Origin: Rebecca billardiae RCC1528
Lineage: Eukaryota; Haptophyta
DNA: 64,000 nt
Assembly (NCBI GenBank): GCA_965240325.2
Contig: OZ251222.1
Coordinates: 1,612,001-1,676,000 of the forward strand
Direction: 5' to 3'
Positions 10,582 to 22,500 of this stretch are shown one piece after another. A program made the translations under genes and the position numbers. Each line of letters opens with the position of its first letter. Position 1 is the stretch's first letter. The notes under the pieces were generated by a model. It was given only the letters and a program-made list of their open reading frames with translations, ran no database searches and was not told where the DNA came from.

Positions 10582-13500
10582 TCAGAACAAGACACGCGCC
10601 GCATCGCGCAGCGCGTCGAGCAGCCGGAGCGTCAGCTCGCCGACGCGCAGCTCGATCACGCCGCCCACGCACGCGCGCATCGCGCCCGTGAGCCCGTGCA
10701 CGATCGGCTCCTGCACGGCGAGGGTGTACGCGAGCGCGAGCGCGCTCGAGCGCAGCATGTCGCGCGTCTGCTCGGCGCCGAGCACGCTCGCCACGACGAC
10801 AGCGAGCGTGCAGAGCGCGCCGAACACGCCGAGCATGAACGCCCACGCCAGCGCGCTCCGCACGCGCTCCGGCGCCGCGCAGCAGCCGAGCGGCGCGCAC
10901 AGCCGCTCGCGGATCTGCCACGCCTGCTTGCGCCGTGCGTACCACAGGAGGAGGTCGAGGCCGTCGACGCGGCCGTCCGCGCCCACGTCGAGCTCGGACG
11001 CGAGCCGGCGCGCGACGCGCCCGGACACGGGCTCGTCGAGCTCGTCGAGCATCGCGGCGATCGCCGGCCCGTCGAGGATGGCGCCGGAGGGCACGCGCGG
11101 GAGCTCGGGCAAGCCCTCGATTGGGAAGAGCGTCGTGGCAGGCGGCGGCGGCGGCGGCGGCGGCGCCTGCGACGGAGGCGGCGCCACCGCCTGGCCCTCG
11201 GCGAGTGACTCGTCGGATGAGCCGCCGCCGCCCGCCGCGGTGACCGCGGTGATGTCACTCGAGCAGCTGCGCAGCGCGGGCAGCGGCGGCCGGCTCAGCC
11301 GCACCGCGTGCCGCTCGAACGCGGCGCGGACCACCTCGTACTCGTCCGCGCTCACGACCCGCGAGAGCGTGGCCTCGGCGGCGGAGCTGCCGCCGGCCGG
11401 CGAGGCTCGGCCCGCCGGCTCGATCGGTCGAGCGCGCACGCTGGCGGGGCGCGGCGGCGGCGTGCCGGCGGGCGAGGCCTCGAGGGGCGGGAGTGGCTGG
11501 GCTCGCGTCGGCGAGGCGAGCTGCGGGAGCGCTGGCGGCGCGGGAGGCGGCGGCGCCGGCGGCGGCGCCGACGGGAGCGGCGCCGACGGAGCCTTGGCCG
11601 GCGCGCCCGCGCCGCCCGCGGCCGATTCCGCGCCGGGCGTCGGCCGCGCGTTGTGCACGGCCGGCTCGCGCCCCCTGCCGCCCGCCGGCCGGCTGCCGAG
11701 CCCCGGCGCGGGGTCCCAGCCGGCGCGCTCGCGCGCACGGCCGGGCGACTCGGGCGCATCGGCGACCACGATGCCTGCGCCCCTCACAATCCGCAGGCTG
11801 CTCACGCGCGGCGCGACGCTCGCGCTCGCCTCTGGGCCGGGCGAGGCCGGGCCGCGGTGCGCCGGCTCTGACGCGCGCTGCTTGCGCGGCGCGGGCGCGC
11901 ACGCCGCCGGGTCGCAGTGGCTCGCGGCCGCCGGCGTGAGCGCGGGGCACACGCGGCCGGGGCCGGCCGCGCGCGCGGGCGCGGCCGACTGCGGGGCGGC
12001 TGCGGCCGCGCCCGCAGCACGCGGCGGCGGGCCGGCAGGGCGCGCGCCCAGCTGGAATCGCTCGAACACCTCGGGCGAGCTCGGCAGCGAGCGCGCGCCG
12101 CCGCCGCCGCCGCCGGGCTGCGCGCCACACCGGCCCGCCGCAACGGCGCTGGCCGGCAGCTGCCCCTCACACGACGCGCGCGACGGCCGAGCGGAGCGCC
12201 CGTGCGGGCCGGAGCCGACAGAGCTGCGCCGAGATGCGCACGAGCTGCGGCGCGAGCTGTGCCCCGAGGAGGACGCGCCGCCGCCGTGCGTCGAAGCGCC
12301 GCCGCCGTGCTGCGACGCGGAGGGTGGAGCCGTCGACAGCCGGCGCGACTCGAGCCCCGGCGAGGGCGCGATGGACGAGCGGCGCGAATCGCACGGCGTG
12401 GCGGGCGGCGCGGGCGCGGGCGGGAGCGCGCCCGCGCGCTCCGGCGCGTGGCGCACGCCGTGCGTGCTGCCGCGCCGGCCGCCGGCCGCGATCGAGCCAT
12501 GGCGCGTGCCTCCTGACGTGGTCGACGTTGCGAGCGAGGTTCGGCGGGACGCGGCCGAGAGCACGGCCGATGTGCTCGCCGTGCCCAGCTCCTCGCGCAG
12601 CGCGGCAAAGAGGCGGTCGCGCGGGTGCGCGCGCGCCGGCCCGCGGCCCAGCACGAAGGCGAGGCGGAAGAGGGCGAGTGCGGGCCCGGCGATCGCGCCG
12701 ACGAGCAGCGCGTTGGCGAGCACGGTCAGCAGCCCCCCCGGCGGCGCCGCGCGGTACAGCAGTGCCTCCAGGCAGAGATCCAGCGCCGCGCAGTTGCACA
12801 CGGTCTGCACGAGCTCCGAGCGGCGCGTGCTGCGGTCGCGCGGCGCGAAGAGCGCGAGCAGCGGGTGGCGCTCGGCGACGGCAAGGAGCGCGCGGCGGAG
12901 GAGCGCCGCGCCTCGCTCGCGCAGCGACGGCGGCGGCAGCACGCCCTTGGCCGCGGTGCCGCGCCCGTCGCTCGGCCCGCCGTCGGCTCGGTCGTCCGCG
13001 CGCGCGGCGGCCAAGGCCGTCGCGACCGCATCCGAGCCGAGCGCGGGCTGCGAGCCCACTGCGGGCGTGTGCTTCCAGCTGACGGATTGGCTGATGGCGC
13101 GGCTGCCGGGCTGGCTGGTGTCGTGCCGGACGGAGGAGCGGCGGCTGCCGCTGCCGCCGCCGCCCCAGCTGGCGCGCGCGCCGCGGACGCTCCCCTCGGC
13201 CGCGGCCGGTGCGGGCGCGCCGCCGCCGCCGGCCACGCCCGCCTCCATGCAATCGGCGGCCATGCTGTCGGCGGCCATGCTGTCGGCGGCCGAAGGGCGG
13301 GAGGCTCGGCACGGCCGCGCGCGCGCCGCGCCCGGCGCGGCGCCGAGCGGCTCCCTCGGCGACGACGCCGCGCTCTGGTTGGCCGAGAGCGCCTCCGCCG
13401 CCGCGGCCGCGGCCGAGCGCCTGCGCTCGCGCACGATTTGCACGGTCGTCATGGGTGCCGCCGCGCCGGCCGCGCCGTGGTGCGAGCCGTCCGCCGCGAG

Positions 13501-16500
13501 GTCGACGGAGCCCCGGCGGCTGCTGCACGCCGACGCGATCGAGAAGCGCGAGCCCGTCGAGAGCCGGGAGGGGCGCGAGGCGCGGGACGCGCGCGAGCCC
13601 GCCACGCTCGCGCGCCGGCGCGGAAGTTTTGCCTCGGCCTCGGCACGCACGGTCGCCAGCTTGTCCGCCTCCTCCGCGCGCCACGCGTCGAAGTGGCGCT
13701 GCGCGCGGCGGTCGAGCGCGCAGCCGACGAGCACGCCCACGAGGTTCAGCGCGCCGAGCGCGTACACGACCGCATAGATCAGGAACGAGCCGGCCGCGTG
13801 CGAGTCGCCCGGACGCGCGCCGAGCGCCGAGCGCGCGTCGTCTGCGGAGAACGTGTTCAGCCGGACTTCCGCGAGCTGCTCGGCGGCGTCGGCGCGGTCG
13901 GACGGGAGGGCGACGCCCGCAAAGTCGGTGAGGTGCGTGCACGCGCAGTAGAGCGGGGCGCCGCCGAGCTCGGGCGCGCCGTCGGCCGCCCCGAAGCCGT
14001 CCAGGGTCGTGCACCCGTCTGCGGACCACTCCAGCAGCGCGTCATCCCAGTAGCGGCACTGAACGACAGGGCTCGAGCCGGCGGCTGCGCTGCCGCCGCC
14101 GCCGCCGCTCGGGAGGGCGAGCAGCACGGGCGCATCGAGCCCGCTCACGTTGTACGCCGCGCCGCGCGCGCCGGCCGCGGCCGAGGGCGGATAGAGCGAG
14201 GCCGAGAAGACGGGCGTCTCCAGCCCGCCCAGCGAGTGGTTGCCCGTGCCGGCCGGCGGCGGCGCGGCGGCTGGGTCGGCATGCGGGTTGATCGCGAGGG
14301 ACCAGAGCACGAGGTCGACGGCGGCGTCGGCGTCGGCGAGCGCGGCGGCGGGGCCGAGCAGCGCCGCGAGGGCAGCCGGCGGCACGCGCACCGCGCCCGC
14401 GCCGCCCGCGTTCGCCACAGTCACATTGTCGGCGAGCTGCGACGCGCTCAGCCGACCTGCAGTCAGGTTGACGGCGCCGCCTTGCAGCCGGGTCGCCGGC
14501 TCGGTGGCGAGCGTGCCGGCTAGGAGAGCGCCTGCCAGCGCGCCGAGCGCGCCGAGCGCGCGGGCGCCGAGCAGCTCAGCCTGCGCATCCGAGAGCTCGT
14601 TTGAGCCGCCGCCGCCGCCGTCCCCGCTGCCGCCGCCGAGCGGCAGAGCGCCATCGATCGCGCGCATCAGGTGCTCCGCCGTCGCAGTCTCCACGCCCGA
14701 GTCGAGCGCCCAGCCACCGAGCGCGGCGGCCTGCCCGAGCGCGGACGCGCGCGCGCCCGCGCCGATGCCGGCCGCGCCCGGCGCGGAGATCACCGCGGCG
14801 AGGGTGGCGGCGGCGTGCGCGCGCGCGGCAGGGCTGGCGGCCGACGCGCCGAGGCCGGCGGCGCGCGCCGTCACGCTCAGCAGCCGCGACACCGCGCTCG
14901 CCGCCTGCGCCTCCGCCGCCGCGCTCGCGTTGGCCGGCGTGGCTGCCGCGCCGCTCATCTCGAGGGCGAGCGCGCGCGCAAGCTGCAGCGCACTCGCGGC
15001 CGAGCCCGACGCCGCCGCGGCGTTCGCGCGCTCGAGCGCGCCTTCAAACAGCGCCGCCCACGGCGCGCCGGCGCGCGCCACGCTCACGTCCGCGGTGGCC
15101 TCGGCCCAGCCGCCCGCGCTGTCCGCCACGCGCACGCGCAGCGTGCGGTTGCCCGCGGGCAGCACCACGGCGCGCAGGTGCGGCGACGCGCGCGGCGCGC
15201 CGAGTGCCTCAGGACCGCCCTCCGCGGCCGCAGGTTGGCTCTCGGGCCAACCTGTCTGGCCGGCGGCCTCGTCCGCTGCGCGGAGGGCGTGCAGGAATGT
15301 GTACGACAGCGGCAGCGCGCTCTCCAGCGCGCCGTCGGCGTCGGCCTCGCTGCCGCCGGTGGGCGCAGCGGCGAGCGCGGGGTCGGCCGCCCAGCCGGGC
15401 GCGCTGAGGTCGAAGCGCGTGCGCAGCGCCTCGCCGCGCGCCGGGCTGACGACCAGGCCGCCGCCGAACGGCGGCCGGCTGAGCTGCACGCGCACCGACG
15501 CGACCGCGGGCGCGAGCAGCTCGGCGTGGGCCGCGCCGTCCGGCGCCGCGCCCGCGCGCGCCAGCGGCGTCACCGTCAGCTCGAACAGGTAGAGGGCCCC
15601 CGGGGAGAGCGCGCCTGACCTGAAGCCGAGCACGGGCGAGGCCGCTCCGCTCGTTGTCACGCGCGCCGTGTCGCCAAGCTCGAGTCCGGAGGCGTTGCGC
15701 CAGCCGCCGCCGGCCGTGCCGTCTGGGACGAGAGCGCGCCACGCGTACGCGAACGAAGCGGCTGAGCCGTCCGCCATCGTGACGGCGGCGCTGAGAGCGA
15801 GCCGCTGCGTCGGCAGCGACCAGCTCGCGCTGTACGCGGCGCGCGCGCCGAGCGGCGCCACGCGCACCGTCGGCACGCGCGCCGCGAGCACGACGAGCTG
15901 CGTCGTGGCGAGCGCGTCCGCGAAGCCAGGCTTGGACACGCGAACGCTCGCCTCGAACAGGCCCGGCGGCAGGCTGCCCGGCGGCAGGGTGAGGGCCGCG
16001 CCGCCGCGCGCGTCGCGCGTCGCGTTGGCCGCTGCCTCGCCGAGCGCGCCGCCCGACACGCCGTCGTCCGCCACCGGCGCGACGCTCCACTCAAAGCTGA
16101 GGCCGGCGCCGCCGAGCGCAGCGCAAAGGTTTGGGTCGCGCGAGCCGGAAGCGTCCAGCGTGAGCGCGCGGTCGGCGGAGACCGTCGCGCGCGCGAGCGG
16201 CAGCGTGGCGAGCAGGGGCGCGCGCGTCACGCGCACGCGCACACGCGCGCTGCTCGTCGCGCCGCCGGCCGCGCGGTCGGTCGCGCGCAGCTCAAGCGCG
16301 TAGGTGTGTCGGGCGAGCAGCGTGTGCGGCGCGATGCGCAGCGCGGGCGTGCGCGCGCTGCCGTCGAGGCGCGGCACGGGCGGCGCGTCGGCGGGCGGCG
16401 GCGCGCCTTCGCCGCCCTCGCCGCCCGCCGCCGCCTCCGCCTCCGCCTCGACGCTCAGCACGAGCCATTCGAACTCGAGCCCGCCCTCCGCGTCCGCCGG

Positions 16501-19500
16501 CGGCGCCGTCGCGTCCGCGCCGCCGCCCGCGCCCTCCTCGGCCGCCGCGCCGCCGCAGCTCGCGCGCTGCGCCATCGCCTCGAGGAGCACCTCGGCGTCG
16601 GCGCGCGCCGTGCGCTCGGCCGGCCCGGCGATGCGCACGCTCGGCCGCGCGTCGTCCGCGCGCTCCACCTCCCAGCTCGCCAGCTCGGAGAGGGTCCCCA
16701 GGGAGTCCCGAGCGCGCACGAAGAACTTGACGCGCGGCGCGCCGCCGAGCGCGCTCAGCTCGAGCTCGAGCACCGACGCGGCGTGCGGCGGCGGCTCGGC
16801 GGCGAGCCGCGCGCCGAGCGCGGCCGCGGACGCGGACGCGCTCGGATCGACCGACCACTCAAACGAGAGCGGTGCGACGCTCCCGCCGCCGCTTGAGGCC
16901 GAGGCGTCGAGAACGATCGTGCGCGGCGGCGGCGCGGCCGCACCGCCGTCCGTGCCCGCCGCGCCCGCACAGCCAGGGTAGTGGGACGGGCCCACCAGCG
17001 CCGCGCGCGGCCGCGGGCAGCCCACGCCCTCGCCGCACGGCGCGTCCGGCGGGATGGTGGCCGCGCCACTCGCACCCAGCTCGGCCGCGCACGCGCCCGC
17101 GCACGCGGCGGGGTAGATGGCTCCCGGCCGCACGCGCAGCGTCGCGCCCGGCCGGACAGCCGTGTGCGCGCTCAGCTGAATCACAAGGGTCGTGCTGTGC
17201 GCCCAGTGGCACATCGGCGGCGCCGTGGCGTCGCCGCGCACGAGCGCGAGCGTGCCCTCGTCGAGCGCCGCGTCGCACGGCGCGACGCCGCCGCCCATGC
17301 CCGCGCGGTCGGTCGGCTGCGCGTCGAAGCGCAGCTCGACCGTGCTCAGCGTCAGACCGAGCCGGGCCTCGAGCACGCGCGGCGCGCGCACGCCCGGCGC
17401 GTACTGGTAGAGCACGGCGGCCGCGCCGCCGCCCTCCGCGCCCGGCTCGGGCTCGAACTGTTGGCCGTTGAGCGAGACGCGCACGCGCACGCTCGCGCCG
17501 CCCACCCCGGGCGGCGCGCGCAGCGCGATCGACGCAGCGTTCACAAGGCCGCGCGTGGGCGATGCGAGGGCCTCCCCGAATGCGACGCGCACGAAGCTCC
17601 AGAGCGCCGCCGCGCCGCCCTCGCCGCCGCCCGCCGAGCCCGCGTCGAACCCCTCGCCGCTCACCGTCACAGCCTCGCCGCCGCCCACCGAGCCGTTCGC
17701 GGGCGCCACCGAGCGCACCGCCGGGGCCGAGTAGAATCGAAACTGCATGCCGCCCGCGCCGGTCGTGCCGTTCGCGCCGCCGCCGAGCGAGATGTGGAGG
17801 GCGAGGAGCGACGGCGCGCCGGTCGGCGCGGGCGGCAGCGTGCACCGCGCGCGCGCTGTGCCGTTGACGCCGGGGCTGAGCAGCTCAGCGGGCGCCGCGC
17901 AGCCGCGCGCCGCTCCCTCCAGCACGCAGCACAGCAAGCTCTCGCCCAGCGACAAGAAGCCCGCGCCGTGCACGGTCACGCGCGTGCCGCCGCGCACTGG
18001 GCCCAGGGGCGGCGAGAGCGAGCTCACGCGGATCTGCTCGGCGGCGTAGAGCGTGACCGTCGGCCCGGCGCCGCCGAACAGGGGCGGCGCGGCGTAACGG
18101 CCGCCGTCGAGCAGCAGCCTCAGGCGATACTCGCCCGGAGGCACGACGCCGCCGCCGCCGTCGGCGGCGTCGGCGGCGGCGCCGCCGCCGACCGCCGCGC
18201 CGCCGCCCGCGGGCGCTTCGCACGTCGCCTCGGTGGCCGAGCGCACGAGGGCGGGCGTGCTCGCGTTGGGCGGCGGCGACCCGCCGGGCGATGCGCCGCG
18301 CACCCACGTGAACTCGCACCACGCGCCGCCGCCGCGCGCGTCGAAGCCCGAGCCTCGCACCGTAAGCGTCCGCGCGCCCGCGGCCGCAGAGCCGTCGGTG
18401 GCTGAGCCATTCTCTCCGATTTCGAGCGGCGCCCCGGCTGGGCTCACGCTGGCGACTGAGGCGAGGAGGGGCGGGAGAGGGGGCGGGGAGGAGGGAGGCG
18501 GCGGCGGGCGCGGCGGCGGGTGCGGTGGCGAGGGCGGCGAGGGCGGCGGCGTCGACGGCGGCGGGCGAGGCGGCGCGGGCAGTGGCGGCGAGCTGGTCGG
18601 CACAGCCGGCGCCGGCGGACGCGACGGCGCGCGCGGTGGCCGCGGCGCCGGCGGCGGCAGCGGAGGCGCGGCCGGCGGCGAGGCCGGCGGTGGCGGAGCA
18701 GCGGCGACGTCCACGATGGGCACCGCCAGCACGACGAGCGCCGCCGGTGCGAGCAGCTCCGAGAGCGCGGCAGCGGCGGTCCCGGCGCGCAGCGCCGCCG
18801 CCGCCTGTGCAGCCGCCGCGGCGCTTGCAGTCAGCACCTGAACCGTCACGCGCGCGCTCGCAGGCGTGACAGCTGTGACGCTGACCGCCGCGATCGGCGC
18901 GGCGGTGAGCTCGGCGACGGCCACTTCGATCGAGCGCCGCACACCCTCGCCCACGTCGGCCGCGTCCGCGTCGACGAGCAGCTGCGCGCTCACGTGCACT
19001 GCGTCGGAGGGGCTGGGCGGAGGCGGGTGGTGCGGCGGCGTGCGCGGCGGCAGCGGCGGCAGCGGCGGCAGCGGCGGCGGGGGTCGGGGCGGCGGCGGCG
19101 AGGCCGCGAGTGGAGGGGGTGGGGGCGACCGTGGCGTCGAGTGCGGCGGCCGCGCCGGCTGTGGGGGCGGTGGGAGTGGCGGCGATGATGGTGGCGGCGA
19201 GGCGGGCGGCCTCGGCGGCAGTGGTGGTGGCGGCGCAGGCGCGGCTAGCTGCAGCGGCGGAGGCGGCGATGGCGGCGGCGACGGCGGCGGCGACGGCGGC
19301 GGCAACGGCGGTCGCAACGTCACAACCGTGGCCGGTGGCGGCGATGGCGGAGGCGCCGGTGGCGCTGACGGCGTCGCCCATGGCGGGGGTGAGAGCGGAG
19401 GCGAGGGCGACGGCGGAGGCATGGGCGGCGGGGATGGCGGCGGCGCAGGCGGCGGCGGCATCGGCGGCTGCGAGGGGGGCACTGACGGCGGTGGCGACGG

Positions 19501-22500
19501 CGGCGGGCTCGGGGGCGCCGGCGGCGGGAACGGCGTCGTGCGTGGCGGCGGCGGTGGCGATGGCGGTGGCGATGGCGGTGGCACCGGCGGCGGCAATGGC
19601 GGTGGCGAGGGTGGCGGCGACGGCGGCGGCGAGGGCGGCGGCATGGGTGACGGCGATGGCGGAGGCGAAGGTGGCGGCACCGGCGGTGGCGATGGCGGTG
19701 GTGATGGTGGCGGCGATGGCGGTGGCGAGGGAGGCGGCGCGGGTGACGACGATGGCGGAGGCGAAGGTGGCGGCACCGGCGGTGGCGATGGCGGTGGTGA
19801 TGGTGGCGGCGATGGCGGTGGCGAGGGTGGCGGCGATGGCGGGGGCGTCGGCGGGGGCGCGGGTGACGGTGATGGCGGAGGCGAAGGTGGCGGCACCGGT
19901 GGTCGCGATGGCGGTGGTGATGGTGGCGGCGATGGCGGTGGCGACGGCGGGGGCGTCGGCGGGGGCGCGGGTGACGGTGATGGCGGAGGCGAAGGTGGCG
20001 GCACCGGCGGTGGCGATGGCGGTGGTGATGGTGGCGGCGATGGCGGTGGCGATGGCGGCAGCGATGGCGGTGGCGATGGCGGTGGCGACGGCGGTGGCGA
20101 CGGCGGTGGCGACGGCGGTAGCGATGGCGGTGGCGACGGCGGTGGCACCGGCGGCGGCAATGGCGGTGGCGAGGGTGGCGGCGACGGCGGCGGCGAGGGC
20201 GGCGGCATGGGTGACGGCGATGGCGGAGGCAAAGGTGGCGGCACCGGCGGTGGCGATGGCGGTGGTGATGGTGGCGGCGATGGCGGTGGCGAGGGAGGCG
20301 GCGCGGGTGACGACGATGGCGGAGGCGAAGGTGGCGGCACCGGCGGTGGCGATGGCGGTGGTGATGGTGGCGGCGATGGCGGTGGCGAGGGAGGCGGCGC
20401 GGGTGACGACGATGGCGGAGGCGAAGGTGGCGGCACCGGCGGTGGCGATGGCGGTGGTGATGGTGGCGGCGATGGCGGTGGCGAGGGTGGCGGCGACGGC
20501 GGTGGCGAGGGCGGCGGCATGGGTGACGGCGATGGCGGTGGCGAAGGTGGCGGCACCGGCGGTGGCGATGGCGGTGGTGATGGTGGCGGCGATGGCGGTG
20601 GCGATGGCGGCAGCGATGGCGGTGGCGATGGCGGTGGCGACGGCGGTGGCGATGGCGGTGGCGACGGCGGCGGCATGGGTGATGGCGATGGCGGAGGCGA
20701 AGGTGGCGGCACCGGCGGTGGCGATGGCGGTGGTGATGGTGGCGGCGATGGCGGTGGCGATGGCGGCAGCGATGGCGGTGGCGAGGGCGGCGGCGACGGA
20801 GGTGGCGACGGCGGCGGCGATGGCGGCGGCGATGGCGGTGGCGATGGCGGTGGCGACGGCGGCGGCGATGGCGGTGGCACCGGCGGCGGCAATGGCGGTG
20901 GCGAGGGTGGCGGCGACGGCGGTGGCGATGGCGACGGCATGGGTGACGGCGATGGCGGAGGCGAAGGTGGCGGCATCGGCGGTGGCGATGGCGGTGGTGA
21001 TGGCGGCAGCGATGGCGGTGGCGAGGGCGGCGGCGACGGTGGTGGCGACGGCGGCGGCGATGGCGGTGGCGAGGGCGGTGGCGACGGCGGTGGCGACGGA
21101 GGGGGCGCGGGTGACGGCGATGGCGGAGGCGAAGGTGGCGGCACCGGCGGTGGCGATGGCGGTGGTGATGGTGGCGGCGATGGCGGTGGCGAGGGCGGTG
21201 GCGACGGCGGTGGCGATGGCGGTGGCGACGGCGGCGGCATGGGTGACGGCGATGGCGGAGGCGAAGGTGGCGGCACCGGCGGTGGCGATGGCGGTGGTGA
21301 TGGTGGCGGCGATGGCGGTGGCGATGGCGGCAGCGAGGGCGGTGGCGAGGGCGGCGGCGACGGAGGTGGCGACGGCGGCGGCGATGGCGGCGGCGATGGC
21401 GGTGGCGATGGCGGTGGCGACGGCGGCGGCGATGGCGGTGGCACCGGCGGCGGCAATGGCGGTGGCGAGGGTGGCGGCGACGGCGGTGGCGAGGGCGGCG
21501 GCATGGGTGACGGCGATGGCGGAGGCGAAGGTGGCGGCACCGGCGGTGGCGATGGCGGTGGTGATGGCGGCAGCGATGGCGGTGGCGAGGGCGGCGGCGA
21601 CGGTGGTGGCGACGGCGGCGGCGATGGCGACGGCGGTGGCGACGGAGGGGGCGCGGGTGACTGCGATGGCGGAGGCGAAGGTGGCGGCACCGGCGGTGGC
21701 GATGGCGGTGGTGATGGTGGCGGCGATGGCGGTGGCGATGGCGGCGGCGACGGCGGCGGCGACGGCGGCGGCGAGGGTGGCGGCATGGGTGACGGCGATG
21801 GCGGAGGCGAAGGTGGCGGCACCGGCGGTGGCGATGGCGGTGGTGATGGTGGCAGCGATGGCGGTGGCGAGGGCGGTGGCGATGGCGGTGGCGACGGCGG
21901 CGGCGACGGCGGCGGCGACGGCGGCGGCGAGGGCGGCGGCATGGGTGACGGCGATGGCGGAGGCGAAGGTGGCGGCACCGGCGGTGGCGATGGCGGTGGT
22001 GATGGTGGCGGCGATGGCGGTGGCGATGGCGGTGGCGATGGAGGTGGCGAGGGCGGCGGCGACGGCGGCGGCGAGGGCGGCGGCATGGGTGACGGCGATG
22101 GCGGAGGCGAAGGTGGCGGCACCGGCGGTGGCGATGGCGGTGGCGATGGCGGCAGCGATGGCGGTGGCGAGGGCGGCGGCGACGGTGGTGGCGACGGCGG
22201 CGGCGATGGCGACGGCGGTGGCGACGGAGGGGGCGCGGGTGACTGCGATGGCGGAGGCGAAGGTGGCGGCACCGGCGGTGGCGATGGCGGTGGTGATGGT
22301 GGCGGCGATGGCGGTGGCGATGGCGGCGGCGACGGCGGCGGCGACGGCGGCGGCGAGGGTGGCGGCATGGGTGACGGCGATGGCGGAGGCGAAGGTGGCG
22401 GCACCGGCGGTGGCGATGGCGGTGGTGATGGTGGCAGCGATGGCGGTGGCGAGGGCGGTGGCGATGGCGGTGGCGACGGCGGCGGCGACGGCGGCGGCGA